Source of the DNA: Pseudalkalibacillus berkeleyi
Lineage (GTDB): Bacteria > Bacillota > Bacilli > Bacillales > Fictibacillaceae
Assembly (NCBI RefSeq): GCF_021608225.1
Contig: NZ_JAKIJS010000001.1
Location: 620,001 to 684,000, forward strand
Direction of reading: 5' to 3'
DNA length: 64,000 nucleotides
Below the pieces are notes generated by a model. It was not told the origin of the DNA. It worked only from the letters and a program-made list of their open reading frames with translations, and made no database searches. Below are positions 52,067 to 61,383 of this stretch, in pieces. The translations under genes were made by a program, and so were the position numbers. Positions within the stretch are counted from its first letter, which is position 1. Every line of letters starts with the position of its first letter.

Positions 52067-52488
52067 AAAGAAAAATCGTTCTTTTTACAGATGAAAGGCA
52101 TATGGAACAAGCGAATACTAAGCTTAAATCATTTGAACAGGACGGACGAATGTGTGAATTGATTATAGTTAAAAGTGAGACAAATTACGAAGAAATACTG
52201 ACTGGATTGTCAGTTGGTACTCAGGTATTGATTTGTACTGAGGCTGAAGAAGCACAAGTAATCCAAAGATCAGCATTAAGTTTAGGTTTCCTTCATGATG
52301 ACATCATTTACATGTCTTCAAAAGAGAAGAATCCCCGTGTATTTTGTTCACAGTGTCATTTTATACAAAGGGTGGACCAGAAAATAGCTTTCAAATGTAG
52401 AAACTGTAGTCAAAAAATTCTACCTTCTGACCATTATTCAGCTTATCATCATGCCTTTCTTGCATACCCAAGCTTTCAAAAAGGATGA
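52063..52488 (+). CDS. DmmA-like small subunit with four-cysteine metal site
   Basis: 141 aa. An alpha/beta N-terminal part is followed by CSQC (95, 98) and CRNC (112, 115), a probable zinc or iron site, and the closing SDHYSAYHHAFLAYP. This arrangement is that of the DmmA-like subunit of dimethylamine monooxygenase. It overlaps both neighbours by 4 bp (ATGA at each end), so the three products are likely made in fixed ratio. Confidence 0.78.
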   Translation: MKRKIVLFTDERHMEQANTKLKSFEQDGRMCELIIVKSETNYEEILTGLSVGTQVLICTEAEEAQVIQRSALSLGFLHDDIIYMSSKEKNPRVFCSQCHFIQRVDQKIAFKCRNCSQKILPSDHYSAYHHAFLAYPSFQKG

Positions 52489-53432
52489 ACAAACCCATGA
52501 AACAATTTTATCAATTGAGAGTATTGAAAACAGAATATGTCACACCAACAGTTAAGAAATTCACACTGACTTCTGAGGAAATCAACCTACCAAGCTTCGG
52601 GGCTGGTGCACATATTACGGTGAAACTTCCGATGGGTACGCGACAGTATTCCCTTACCAATGATCCTTACCAACAAGAGAATGAATATACGATTGCGGTG
52701 AAGAACATTGGGAGTGAAAACAGTGCATCAACGTTTTTACATGAACACATTGAAGAAGGGGATACACTCGAAGTGTCCGGTCCTGATAATTATTTTCCAG
52801 TTCGATCCGAAGGTAAGCATCATGTATTCTTTGCGGCTGGAATCGGAATTACCCCATTTCTTTCCATGATGGCCTATTTGATTCAAATTGATCAGTCGTT
52901 TGAACTCCATTATGCAGGAGCAAGTAAAGAGGATTGTGCATTTTATAAAGAAATTAAAAACCAATACCCGGAACAAACGACTTTTTATTTTATGGAACGA
53001 GAACAAAAAGTCCAAATACTAAGAGAAGTGTTGAGTAATCAAACGGTTGGCACACACTTTTACATTTGTGGACCGGCTGGATTCATGGATCAGTTCATAT
53101 CATATTGTAATGAGATTGGTTATCCAGATGAGTGTGTCCACTCAGAAAGATTCCGTCCGGCGAACACAACCATAAATCGAAAACCGTTTTCAGTAACCAT
53201 TGGTAAAAAAACCATCCAAGTTGGTTCAAACCAAAGCTTGCTCCAAGCCATAAATGAAAAAGGGATCCTAGTTCCATATGCTTGTCAAATGGGCATCTGC
53301 GGTACGTGTGAAGTGGCAGTATGTAACGGAGAAATTCTCCACAATGATACGTTTTTGACAGATGAAGAGAGAAAGGTGAAGATGCTTTCTTGTGTGTCTC
53401 GAGGGATTGGGCACATCACTATTAAGATATAG
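52485..53432 (+). CDS. Phthalate-dioxygenase-type reductase (DmmB-like), FMN and 2Fe-2S
   Basis: 315 aa. FMN/FAD-binding RQYSLTND (53-60), NAD-binding GIGITPFLSM (119-128) and ICGPAGFMD (194-202), then a C-terminal plant-type ferredoxin domain with Cys267, Cys272, Cys275 and Cys303. It passes electrons from NAD(P)H to an oxygenase. Such reductases serve VanB, phthalate dioxygenase and dimethylamine monooxygenase; the partner here is the DUF3445 protein two genes upstream. It ends directly against the convergent LigD polymerase gene. Confidence 0.92.
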   Translation: MNKPMKQFYQLRVLKTEYVTPTVKKFTLTSEEINLPSFGAGAHITVKLPMGTRQYSLTNDPYQQENEYTIAVKNIGSENSASTFLHEHIEEGDTLEVSGPDNYFPVRSEGKHHVFFAAGIGITPFLSMMAYLIQIDQSFELHYAGASKEDCAFYKEIKNQYPEQTTFYFMEREQKVQILREVLSNQTVGTHFYICGPAGFMDQFISYCNEIGYPDECVHSERFRPANTTINRKPFSVTIGKKTIQVGSNQSLLQAINEKGILVPYACQMGICGTCEVAVCNGEILHNDTFLTDEERKVKMLSCVSRGIGHITIKI

Positions 53433-54347
53433 TCACTGATTCAATAGCCCATCCAAAATTCTCCTTAAGGGTTGTGTGCTGCGAATCGAGTCCATTTCAG
53501 AGAATGGACATCCTTTTGTTTTGATGCGTTTGAGAACATCGGAAATGGAGAACATCTCTGGTTTCAATCGTTCGTCCACTTCGTCCCAATAAAGTGGGGT
53601 AGCAACAAGTGCATCATCATTCCCTCTCAATGAGTAAGGGGCAATAATCGTTTTTCCTTCTGCATGCTGTAAGAAATCAATATAACACTTCGAACCTCTA
53701 TTCTCTTTCAACCGTTCGATTGTAAAATTATCTGGAAATTGAGTCACTAAATAATCCGCAATAAATTTCGTGAAAACTCTTGTTTCTTCATAAACGAACT
53801 GATCTTCAGGAATTGGAATATAAATTTGCAACCCTTTGTTGCCAGAAGTTTTGATAAAACCAGTGAGGTCAAAACGGTCTAGTATTTTCTTTATTTCCAA
53901 ACCTGCTTGGACGGCAAGAGCGAAATGATCCCTAGATGGAGGATCCAAGTCGAATACAATTTCTGAAGGTGAGGATGAACCCATCTTATTGAAAGGTATA
54001 TGAAACTCCAAGGATAATTGATTCCCCAGCCATATGAGGGTCTCTAAATCGTTACAAACGATGTAATTAATCTTCTCATGTACCTTGGTTTGTATGAAAT
54101 CTGGTGCATAATCGGGACAATTTTTTTGATAAAAGTAATCATCATACATCCCATGAGGATAACGCTTTACGGTCAAGTATCGATTGTTCAAAAAAGGTAG
54201 CATACGCTTATGGACTTCAATCAAATAATGAAGGTAAGCTTGCTTGTTAATGTCCTTTTCAGGATATAGTAGCTTATCTAAACTCGTCACCTGAATGGTG
54301 TGACCATTAATATTCAACTGTCCATTTGCGTTTGAAGTGCTTCCCAT
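53433..54347 (-). CDS. ligD: NHEJ polymerase domain protein (LigD POL)
   Basis: 304 aa. The archaeo-eukaryotic primase fold is seen from VTSLDKLLYPEKDINK, metal-binding Asp133 and Asp135 in IVFDLDPPS, TSGNKGLQIYIPIP and KTIIAPYSLRG. It fills gaps at ends during non-homologous end joining. In B. subtilis this is the C-terminal half of LigD (YkoU); here it is a separate gene in another frame, starting 34 bp before the ligase gene ends. GGGAGGA lies before its own ATG at 54347. Confidence 0.92.
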   Translation of the reverse strand: MGSTSNANGQLNINGHTIQVTSLDKLLYPEKDINKQAYLHYLIEVHKRMLPFLNNRYLTVKRYPHGMYDDYFYQKNCPDYAPDFIQTKVHEKINYIVCNDLETLIWLGNQLSLEFHIPFNKMGSSSPSEIVFDLDPPSRDHFALAVQAGLEIKKILDRFDLTGFIKTSGNKGLQIYIPIPEDQFVYEETRVFTKFIADYLVTQFPDNFTIERLKENRGSKCYIDFLQHAEGKTIIAPYSLRGNDDALVATPLYWDEVDERLKPEMFSISDVLKRIKTKGCPFSEMDSIRSTQPLRRILDGLLNQ

Positions 54348-55273
54348 GTGCAGTCCTCCCAGTGGATATCCAACCTGAATTGTACGAATCTCGGATGTCT
54401 TAATTGCATGTTATACAATTCTAGAAACTCCAACTCGACACAGATCCCGGGGCTGACTTTAATCAATGTTCCTTTTCGTCCTTTTTGGTTGTTCTGCACG
54501 ATCTGTATGAGCGCTTCCCGATCTTTCCCTTCAAGACCATGGGAAAACAAACCGATTTGTTCTAGCTTTTTATCTTTTATGACAGCGATATGAACATATC
54601 CATTCCCTTCATCAAACCCAGTCACAATGAAAAAGCCTCGGAATAATCGTTTGACTTTCAACCAATTAGGCGTTCGTTTTCCTGAAATCCAAAGACTGTT
54701 CTTCCTTTTCGCGACGATGCCTTCACCTTTCTTACTCTTCACTTGATTAAAAAGTGATTCACCATCTGACTGAGGTGGTATCCACTGAATTGAGGTTTGA
54801 AAGTCATGATTAACTGTTGGGTAAGACATCTTATTCATCCAGGATTGTAGCTGTTGTTTCCGGTTGATATACGTTTCACTCTTTAGTGGTTTTCCTCCTA
54901 TCACCAACAGGTCAAAAACCAAGTAGGTAACAGGGGACAAGAGGGTATGTTGTTGTATCTTCTCTATATTTTTCAGTCGGCCACGTTTTTGTATTTGTGA
55001 AAATGAAGCACGAATATCAGATTCAAGTACACATAGTTCACCATCTAATAAAATAGGTAAATCCTCATTGTATTCATTCTGTATTCGAGTAGCTTCTTTT
55101 ACAATCTCCGGAAAACCTGTTCTTAAAGAAATTAGATTTCTGCTATAAAGGTCAATTTCCTCTTCATCAATATAAAGAAGACACCTGAAGCCATCATATT
55201 TGATTTCATAGTACAAATCATCCCCTTCCGGGACCTCGGATGTTAAGGTAGGAAGCATCGGTTTAAGCCGCAT
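54314..55273 (-). CDS. ligD: NHEJ ATP-dependent DNA ligase (LigD LIG)
   Basis: 319 aa. The adenylated lysine is Lys25 in EIKYDGFR; other ligase motifs are LLDGELCVLE, EGIVAKRK and NWLKVKRL. The OB-fold follows. It seals ends brought together by Ku. Its ATG shares one base with the Ku stop (TAATG), and its tail overlaps the polymerase gene by 34 bp in another frame. It lacks the polymerase and phosphoesterase domains often fused to it. Confidence 0.93.
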   Translation of the reverse strand: MRLKPMLPTLTSEVPEGDDLYYEIKYDGFRCLLYIDEEEIDLYSRNLISLRTGFPEIVKEATRIQNEYNEDLPILLDGELCVLESDIRASFSQIQKRGRLKNIEKIQQHTLLSPVTYLVFDLLVIGGKPLKSETYINRKQQLQSWMNKMSYPTVNHDFQTSIQWIPPQSDGESLFNQVKSKKGEGIVAKRKNSLWISGKRTPNWLKVKRLFRGFFIVTGFDEGNGYVHIAVIKDKKLEQIGLFSHGLEGKDREALIQIVQNNQKGRKGTLIKVSPGICVELEFLELYNMQLRHPRFVQFRLDIHWEDCTWEALQTQMDS

Positions 55274-56091
55274 TATTCACTGCTCGCTTTTTTCTTTCTT
55301 GTGCGGGTTGTTTTCTTCTTCTTCGGTTTTGTGTCATCAATACTTGCTTGTAATGCATCCATTAAGTCAACAACATCTGCTTTTGGTTGTTGCTTTGCAA
55401 CTTTAATTTGTTCACCTTTAACCTTACTTTGTATGGCTTCCATCAAAGCTTCGCGATAATCGTCTTGATATTTTCCTGGATCGAATTCTGTCGTCAATTG
55501 TTCGATCAATTGAATGGCCATTTTTAATTCTTTCTCGTTTAACTCGACCTCCTCAGGTATTTCAGGAACGAGATCGATATTCCTTACTTCATCAGGAAAA
55601 TGAATGGTTTCAAGCAAAAGTCCTTTGTCATAAACACGGACAACGGATAAATGTTGTTTGGAGCGTATCATCACTTTCGCTATCCCGATTTTTCCGGACT
55701 CCTCCATCGCATTCTTCAAAAGGCTATAGGGCTTTGAACCATTTTCGCCAGGTCCGATAAAATAAGAGCGATCGAAGTAGATGGGGTCAACTTCAGATAA
55801 ATGGACAAAATCTAAGATTTCAATTGATTTCGTTTGCTCTTTTGAAAGAGCATCTAGATCCTCTTTCTCTAGTTCGACGAATTTATTCGGTTCATACTCA
55901 TAGGCTTTAATAATTTCACTTTGCTCTAGAGATTTCTCACAGGCTGTGCATGTTTTTTCATATTTGATAGGACTGTGGTCTTCTTTATGAAGCTGTCTCA
56001 TTTTGATGTCTTTGTTTTCAGTAGCTGCAAATAATTTGATTGGAATCGTGACTAATCCAAAACTAATTGAGCCTTTCCACATTGTGTGCAT
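55273..56091 (-). CDS. ku: Non-homologous end-joining protein Ku
   Basis: 272 aa from MHTMWKGSISFGLVTIPIKL, the standard Ku opening. The Ku core runs to about 255 and a basic tail (KPKKKKTTRTRKKKASSE) follows, as in B. subtilis YkoV. It forms a ring on DNA ends and recruits LigD. The frame extends upstream to 56148, but similarity starts at this ATG (or three residues later). In B. subtilis the operon is under SigG in the forespore; I see only a poor candidate upstream. Ku, ligase and polymerase form one coupled operon. Confidence 0.95.
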   Translation of the reverse strand: MHTMWKGSISFGLVTIPIKLFAATENKDIKMRQLHKEDHSPIKYEKTCTACEKSLEQSEIIKAYEYEPNKFVELEKEDLDALSKEQTKSIEILDFVHLSEVDPIYFDRSYFIGPGENGSKPYSLLKNAMEESGKIGIAKVMIRSKQHLSVVRVYDKGLLLETIHFPDEVRNIDLVPEIPEEVELNEKELKMAIQLIEQLTTEFDPGKYQDDYREALMEAIQSKVKGEQIKVAKQQPKADVVDLMDALQASIDDTKPKKKKTTRTRKKKASSE

Positions 56092-56173
56092 ACCGAGGCA
56101 TCCCTTCATCCTTTTATACATAATGTCTGCTATAAAGGACCATTCCATTATCCCCAGTTTTTACTAGTTCATG

Positions 56174-56205
56174 AAAAGAAGAGCCATCCGCTAGGATCGC
56201 TCTTC
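56174..56205 (-). terminator. Terminator after the SDR gene
   Basis: On the minus strand GAAGAGC (56205-56199) pairs with GCTCTTC (56184-56178) with further pairing GATCC/GGATG, then TTTTC. Confidence 0.75.
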
Positions 56206-56210
56206 ATGAA

Positions 56211-57095
56211 TTAACCACTTACAATTATTCCACCATTAACGTGTATCATCTGACCTGAAATGTAGCTTGAGTCGTCAGACGCCAGGAAAACATAACTGGG
56301 AGCTACTTCGTCTGGTTGTCCCGGTCGTCCCATAGGGGTGTTCTTACCGAATTCACCTACATGCTCGGCATCAAAAGTTGATGGGATCAGCGGAGTCCAA
56401 ATTGGACCAGGGGCTACACCATTTACACGAATTCCTTTCGAAACGAGAGATTCTGATAAAGATCTGGTAAAAGCAACCATGGCACCTTTTGTACTGGAGT
56501 AATCAATTAAGTGATCGTTCCCTTTATATGCTGTTACAGAGGTCGTATTGATGATTGTGCTACCGCTCTTTAAATGAGGTAGTACTGCTTTTGACATATA
56601 GAAACAAGAAAAGATATTTGTTCTGAAAGTGTGTTCTAACTGCTCTTGATCGATTTCTTCGATACCATTCTTAGGATGTTGTTCAGCTGCATTATTGATG
56701 AGGATATCGATGGCTCCGAATTCAGTCATTACTTGTTGGACGGCATTGTCACAAAATTTCTGATCACCTATATCTCCTGGAATCAATAAACACCTTTGTC
56801 CTTCTTCTTCAACTTGGCGTTTCGTTTCGTTTGCGTCTTCATGTTCATTTAGGTAGATGATGGCTACATCTGCACCTTCTTTTGCATACAAAATTGCAAC
56901 AGCTTTGCCGATTCCGCTATCGCCGCCTGTTATGATTGCCTTCTTTCCGTTCAACTTTCCACTACCCTGATAATATGTATCCTCCGATTGAGGAGTAGGG
57001 ACCATTTCCGATTCTGTTCCTGGTTGATGATTCTGATGTTGAGGTGGTTGGCCTGAAGGTTTGTCCTGGTGAGGTGAGAAGTGTTGTGGAAACAT
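56211..57095 (-). CDS. General-stress type short-chain dehydrogenase (YdaD/YhxC-like)
   Basis: 294 aa. A hydrophilic N-terminal tail (QDKPSGQPPQHQNHQPGTESEM) leads to the Rossmann motif ITGGDSGIGKAVAILYAKEG. The catalytic Ser-Tyr-Lys set appears as TTSVTAYKG and DYSSTKGAMVAF, followed by VAPGPIWTPLIP and the C-terminal ISGQMIHVNGG. This form matches SigB-controlled Bacillus SDRs such as YdaD (Gsp39). Substrate unknown. AAGGAG is about 11 bases before the ATG at 57095. Confidence 0.9.
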   Translation of the reverse strand: MFPQHFSPHQDKPSGQPPQHQNHQPGTESEMVPTPQSEDTYYQGSGKLNGKKAIITGGDSGIGKAVAILYAKEGADVAIIYLNEHEDANETKRQVEEEGQRCLLIPGDIGDQKFCDNAVQQVMTEFGAIDILINNAAEQHPKNGIEEIDQEQLEHTFRTNIFSCFYMSKAVLPHLKSGSTIINTTSVTAYKGNDHLIDYSSTKGAMVAFTRSLSESLVSKGIRVNGVAPGPIWTPLIPSTFDAEHVGEFGKNTPMGRPGQPDEVAPSYVFLASDDSSYISGQMIHVNGGIIVSG

Positions 57096-57267
57096 AATGA
57101 TAAAATCTCCTTTCTTGAGTAGCGTTAACAATTACAAATACTATATAGATATTCCTTATACTATTACCGTTTTGGACAAATCTAATCATCAAAAATGGCT
57201 ATATGGTTTGAAAGAACTACGCCATTGGGAAGGGTATACAAAGAGATGACTTCAAGGAGGACTACAA

Positions 57268-58872
57268 TTGATTATTGATAACATTCGACTTTATCGACCA
57301 AATAAAAATGATGACCCTGACCAGGTGCATCACATCCATATAGAAGAAGGGAAGATCTCTGAAATCAAAAAAGGCAGATCACCAGAACAAGGTGTGGACG
57401 TCTATGATGGGGATAAGCGCACAATCATGCCAAGTATAACTGATTCTCATTTACATTTACTTCGGTACGGATTGATGAAGACTGAGCTCGATTTAAGAGG
57501 TGTAACATCATGGGCAGAACTGAAAAGAGAAGTGAATGAGTATTACCCATACATGGAAGAACATGACTGGATTATCGGTAGGGGATTGGAAGATGATCAA
57601 TATTCTGATTTGGATCATCCACTTACCGCTAAGGATTTAGAGGAAATACACCTTCATAAGCCGATGTTCTTCATGCACAGAGATGGACATGAATGTGTGG
57701 TCAACCAAACGGTCTTAAATAAATTGAAGAATGAGGATACTTTCTTAAAGAAGGTGCCTGAAGACTTTATTGAGAAGAATGACGACGGAGAATGGAACGG
57801 TAGATTCAAGGATACGGCTGTTCATTATATTAAGCGCCATTTTCGTAGTAGACCGAAAGACGAAGCAAAAGAAGCCATTCAAGCTGCGGTACCGTTTTTA
57901 TTGGAAAATGGGGTTACATCCGTCCATACAGACGATCTCAACTTTATAAAAGATTACAAAATATTGATGGAGAGTTATCAAGAGTTAGAATGGGAAGGTA
58001 AGCTCCCTGTAGACGTTTTTCTGCATTACTATATTTTTCAAAAAGAGGATTTGAACGAATTTTTGAATGCATTTGATATTAGATCTGGTGAAGGTTCTGA
58101 AAAAGTTAAGGTCGGTGCAATCAAAATCTTTTTAGATGGAACACAACGACTCCATACAGCTGCTATGCGTATTCCTTATCATGACAAACCGGAAACCGCT
58201 GGAGATGTGATTTACTCTCAAGAGGAATTGAATGAAATTGTCCGTGTAGCCTCGCAAAATAACATGCAAGTAGCGATGCATGCTTTAGGTGATCGGGCAA
58301 CTGAACAAGCGATCATTGCACTGGAACAACCTGAAGTGAATGTCAATAAATTAAGGCACAGGATTATCCATGCCCAGACCCTTGGACCAGATTTATTGGA
58401 TCGAATGCGAGATCTTAAACCATACATCGAGGTACAACCATCCTTTCTGATGGATGAATATGATGAAAAGGCGAAATGGGTAGGCGAAAATCTTGCACCG
58501 TACTGTGATGCATTTGGTTCATTGGAATCAAATCAGATTCCTTATACTTTAAGCTCTGATGCCCCAATTGGTGACTTAAATCCATTTGTTTCAGTATTTG
58601 GTGCGGTTAATAGGACGGATTTAAATCATAACCCTGAAGGAGGCTGGGTCCCTTCGGAAAAATTGACGATCGATCAAGCATTTTACGCCTTTACTTACAC
58701 ACCGAGACTACTGGAATTTCAAGAAAAACATAAAGGACGTTTAGAGAAAGGTTATCAGGCAGACTTTCTACTAATTGACCAGCATCCCAAAAAAATGCAT
58801 GAACGTGAGTTACACAATATAAAGGTGAATGAAGTCTGGGTAAAAGGTAAACAGGTATACTCATCAGATTGA
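57268..58872 (+). CDS. Amidohydrolase, YtcJ-type (amidohydrolase 3)
   Basis: 534 aa. Metal-binding DSHLH (60-64), FFMHRDGHE, KIFLDGTQRLHTA, AMHALGDRA, HAQTLG and SSDAPIGDLNPF follow the family order; the closing GYQADFLLID is the C-terminal beta-sandwich. Family members hydrolyse N-formyl or cyclic amides; the substrate here is unknown. It starts at TTG with AAGGAGG in front. It is divergent from the SDR gene. Confidence 0.9.
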   Translation: MIIDNIRLYRPNKNDDPDQVHHIHIEEGKISEIKKGRSPEQGVDVYDGDKRTIMPSITDSHLHLLRYGLMKTELDLRGVTSWAELKREVNEYYPYMEEHDWIIGRGLEDDQYSDLDHPLTAKDLEEIHLHKPMFFMHRDGHECVVNQTVLNKLKNEDTFLKKVPEDFIEKNDDGEWNGRFKDTAVHYIKRHFRSRPKDEAKEAIQAAVPFLLENGVTSVHTDDLNFIKDYKILMESYQELEWEGKLPVDVFLHYYIFQKEDLNEFLNAFDIRSGEGSEKVKVGAIKIFLDGTQRLHTAAMRIPYHDKPETAGDVIYSQEELNEIVRVASQNNMQVAMHALGDRATEQAIIALEQPEVNVNKLRHRIIHAQTLGPDLLDRMRDLKPYIEVQPSFLMDEYDEKAKWVGENLAPYCDAFGSLESNQIPYTLSSDAPIGDLNPFVSVFGAVNRTDLNHNPEGGWVPSEKLTIDQAFYAFTYTPRLLEFQEKHKGRLEKGYQADFLLIDQHPKKMHERELHNIKVNEVWVKGKQVYSSD

Positions 58873-58954
58873 AATAGCAGTTCAGTCATCACACCATAAC
58901 CCTTTTGAAGTCTGTTATAATGGCAATAATAGTGGCTTTGAGGGAGATTAAGTG

Positions 58955-60133
58955 ATGAAAATGAAAATGGAATTAACCCATGAGGAAGTGCAACATCTTG
59001 TTGAATTATTTCATACTTATCATGACACAATTTTGTCTGAATGGTTGAAGGTTGCAAATATTTCCGAGGATGATCCATTCCTGAGTGAGGTTACTGCTAA
59101 TGGCGGTCATACAATTCGATTGTTAGTAGCCTATATCAAAGATCCGGAAACGCTATTGATTGAGCAGTTGACTAGGAAAATTGCAATAGAAAGAGTTGAA
59201 GCCAAAGTAGGCATCGGTGAGTTTATTTCGAACATTAATCTTGGTCGTTCTATCATTTATCGTGTATTTAACCGTGTTAACATACCTGATTCTTATCAAA
59301 TGAAATATTTAATGGTCATTAATGATTTCTTTGACCTTTATATGTATCATGCGATTACAGAATACACGAGAGTGAAGGATTCAATTATTCAGAATAAAAA
59401 TCAGTTTATCCAAGAAATGCATAGTGATCGTCTTTCTATATTAGGTCAAGTAGCAGCAAGCTTTGCTCACGAATTTAGGAATCCTTTAACATCTATTAAA
59501 GGATTCATTCAAATGATTGAGAAGGATGCAACTACCGAAACGGAAACCTATTTCAGAATTATTAAACAAGAATTAGACAGTCTTGAAGATAAAATCACTC
59601 AATTTCTGTATCTTTCAAAAATGAAAGGCTTGGATGATCAGTCTGAAGTATTCGCATTGGAAAGTGTAGTCCAAGGCATGATGGAATTCTTATACCCACG
59701 ATTCTTAGATGAGAATATTAATGTCCATCATCATTTAGCTGACCACTCTTACATGTTTGGAGTAGAAGGTCAAATCAAACAAGTATTGCTTAATATTCTC
59801 AACAATGCTGTAGAAGAACTTTCAGAAATAAAAGGAGAGCGGACGGTTAAAGTCAATTTGTGTGAACTGGATGGAAACATTCAATTGACTATTACGAATA
59901 ACGGCTCGATGATTCCTGAACATCTTTTAGAAGACATTTTTGAGCCGTTCATTTCTACAAAACAATTAGGTACAGGCTTAGGATTATCTGTATGTAAGCA
60001 AATTGTAGAAAAGCATAAAGGTAGTATTCAAGTTATCTCTACAGAAGAGAAAACGTCCTTCGTTATGACATTTCCTAAAGCAGACTTGGAAGGAGAGTTA
60101 CATGACAGCGATGATTCATTACAATGCCAATGA
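58955..60133 (+). CDS. Soluble sensor histidine kinase, sporulation-kinase-like
   Basis: 392 aa from the ATG at 58955 (GTG three bases earlier is possible). No membrane segment. A helical N-terminal sensor (about 1-150) is followed by a HisKA with FAHEFRNPLTSIKGFIQMI, phosphoacceptor His172, and an HATPase with NILNNAVEEL, ITNNGSMIPEHLLEDIFEPFISTK and GTGLGLSVCKQIVEKHKG. The H-box and catalytic region resemble Bacillus sporulation kinases feeding Spo0F. No response regulator is adjacent. Its end overlaps the ATP-grasp gene by 32 bp. Confidence 0.9.
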   Translation: MKMKMELTHEEVQHLVELFHTYHDTILSEWLKVANISEDDPFLSEVTANGGHTIRLLVAYIKDPETLLIEQLTRKIAIERVEAKVGIGEFISNINLGRSIIYRVFNRVNIPDSYQMKYLMVINDFFDLYMYHAITEYTRVKDSIIQNKNQFIQEMHSDRLSILGQVAASFAHEFRNPLTSIKGFIQMIEKDATTETETYFRIIKQELDSLEDKITQFLYLSKMKGLDDQSEVFALESVVQGMMEFLYPRFLDENINVHHHLADHSYMFGVEGQIKQVLLNILNNAVEELSEIKGERTVKVNLCELDGNIQLTITNNGSMIPEHLLEDIFEPFISTKQLGTGLGLSVCKQIVEKHKGSIQVISTEEKTSFVMTFPKADLEGELHDSDDSLQCQ

Positions 60134-61364
60134 TTTAAAGAAAGAACTACTAGAAGATACGCAAATAAGTGAACAAAGGCCTGTGTTGATTTGCAATGCC
60201 CATATTACTGGATTAGCAGTGGCGAGAGGTCTAGGTAGAAAAGGTGTTCCAGTTATTGCACTTGACCGTGAGGATAGGGGACTTGCCTTTTCATCTAAAT
60301 ATGTGAAACATAGAGGCGTTTGTCCAAATCCAGTTGTAGCCGAAAAGGCATTTATTCAATATTTGATGGATATTGGACCAGCTTTCAGCCAAAAATGCGT
60401 ATTGATCCCTTCTATGGATGAATGGGCTCTATCTTTTGCAAAATATGCTGACCAGTTGTCCGAATATTATATATGGCCTTTCTCTAGTTATGAGACAATC
60501 GAACAAATTCTAGATAAATCCCAACTGTATGAAAGAGCAAATGAACTTGGTGTCCCAGTTCCTGGATATAGCAAATTGACAGATTCAAATATTCACGAAT
60601 TACCTAATCAACTGTCATTTCCTATGGTATTAAAACCGATTAATAAACGGGCATTCTATGACGCATTTCAAGAAGGCTTATTTATCGCTTCTGATCAAAA
60701 AGAGTATGTTGAAATGACTAAGAAAGCAAAAGAAGCTGGATTGGATTTAATTGCTCAAGAATTTGTAGATGTGCAAAGGGATGGGTACGTAACAATCGCA
60801 GTTTATATGGATGGGGAACAAAATCTTAGAGGGGCACTTGCCGGAAGAAGGCTTGAAATTTATCCGCCTCGTTCAGGCACGACTTGTTTAGTCGAATCCA
60901 TTCAAGCACCGGAGTTGACCGATAGAGCCGTAGCAGTGCTAAAGGATTTCTCTTATGAGGGAATTGCTGAATGTGAATTTCTGTATGATGAGAAAGATGG
61001 GGAGTATAAACTTCTTGATATTAATACGCGACCTTGGAAATGGATTGGCCTTCCGATTCATTGTGGCGTGAACCTACCTCATCTTCTTTATTCATATGTA
61101 AACGGAGAGCCGTACTCCAATCTAAATCCAAAAAACGGCGTAAAATGGATTTACACAAACGATTACAAAAAACTTAAAGAAGAGAAACAAGGTTTGTATG
61201 ATGGAGATATTTTGGAGAAAGAAGAATGGCTGGAAATTCTTCTGAATCAGACAGATGAAAGTTCAAAAGTGATCACTGCAGTTGAATCACAAGATGATCC
61301 AGAACCAGCGTATAGACTGCTTCAAAATTCCTTTTCCAAGAGATCATATTATTGTCCTTGTTAA
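60102..61364 (+). CDS. ATP-grasp family ligase (carboxylate-amine ligase-like)
   Basis: 420 aa. An N-terminal Rossmann-like part (RPVLICNAHITGLAVARGLGRKGVPVIALDRE) precedes an ATP-grasp core with PMVLKPINKRAF, IAQEFVD, GIAECEF and LLDINTRPWKWIGL, where Glu and Asn coordinate Mg. It resembles D-aspartate-ligase-like and other peptide-forming enzymes. AAGGAG is in front of its ATG, inside the kinase gene. Product unknown. A terminator follows. Confidence 0.88.
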   Translation: MTAMIHYNANDLKKELLEDTQISEQRPVLICNAHITGLAVARGLGRKGVPVIALDREDRGLAFSSKYVKHRGVCPNPVVAEKAFIQYLMDIGPAFSQKCVLIPSMDEWALSFAKYADQLSEYYIWPFSSYETIEQILDKSQLYERANELGVPVPGYSKLTDSNIHELPNQLSFPMVLKPINKRAFYDAFQEGLFIASDQKEYVEMTKKAKEAGLDLIAQEFVDVQRDGYVTIAVYMDGEQNLRGALAGRRLEIYPPRSGTTCLVESIQAPELTDRAVAVLKDFSYEGIAECEFLYDEKDGEYKLLDINTRPWKWIGLPIHCGVNLPHLLYSYVNGEPYSNLNPKNGVKWIYTNDYKKLKEEKQGLYDGDILEKEEWLEILLNQTDESSKVITAVESQDDPEPAYRLLQNSFSKRSYYCPC

Positions 61365-61383
61365 TTTAACAAATGAGCTCGGA

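Noticed and set aside
54314-54347. A sequencing frameshift breaking one ligD gene
   Set aside because: The downstream gene has its own good ribosome site and start codon and the upstream protein ends normally, so a natural split is simpler. Read data could still change this.
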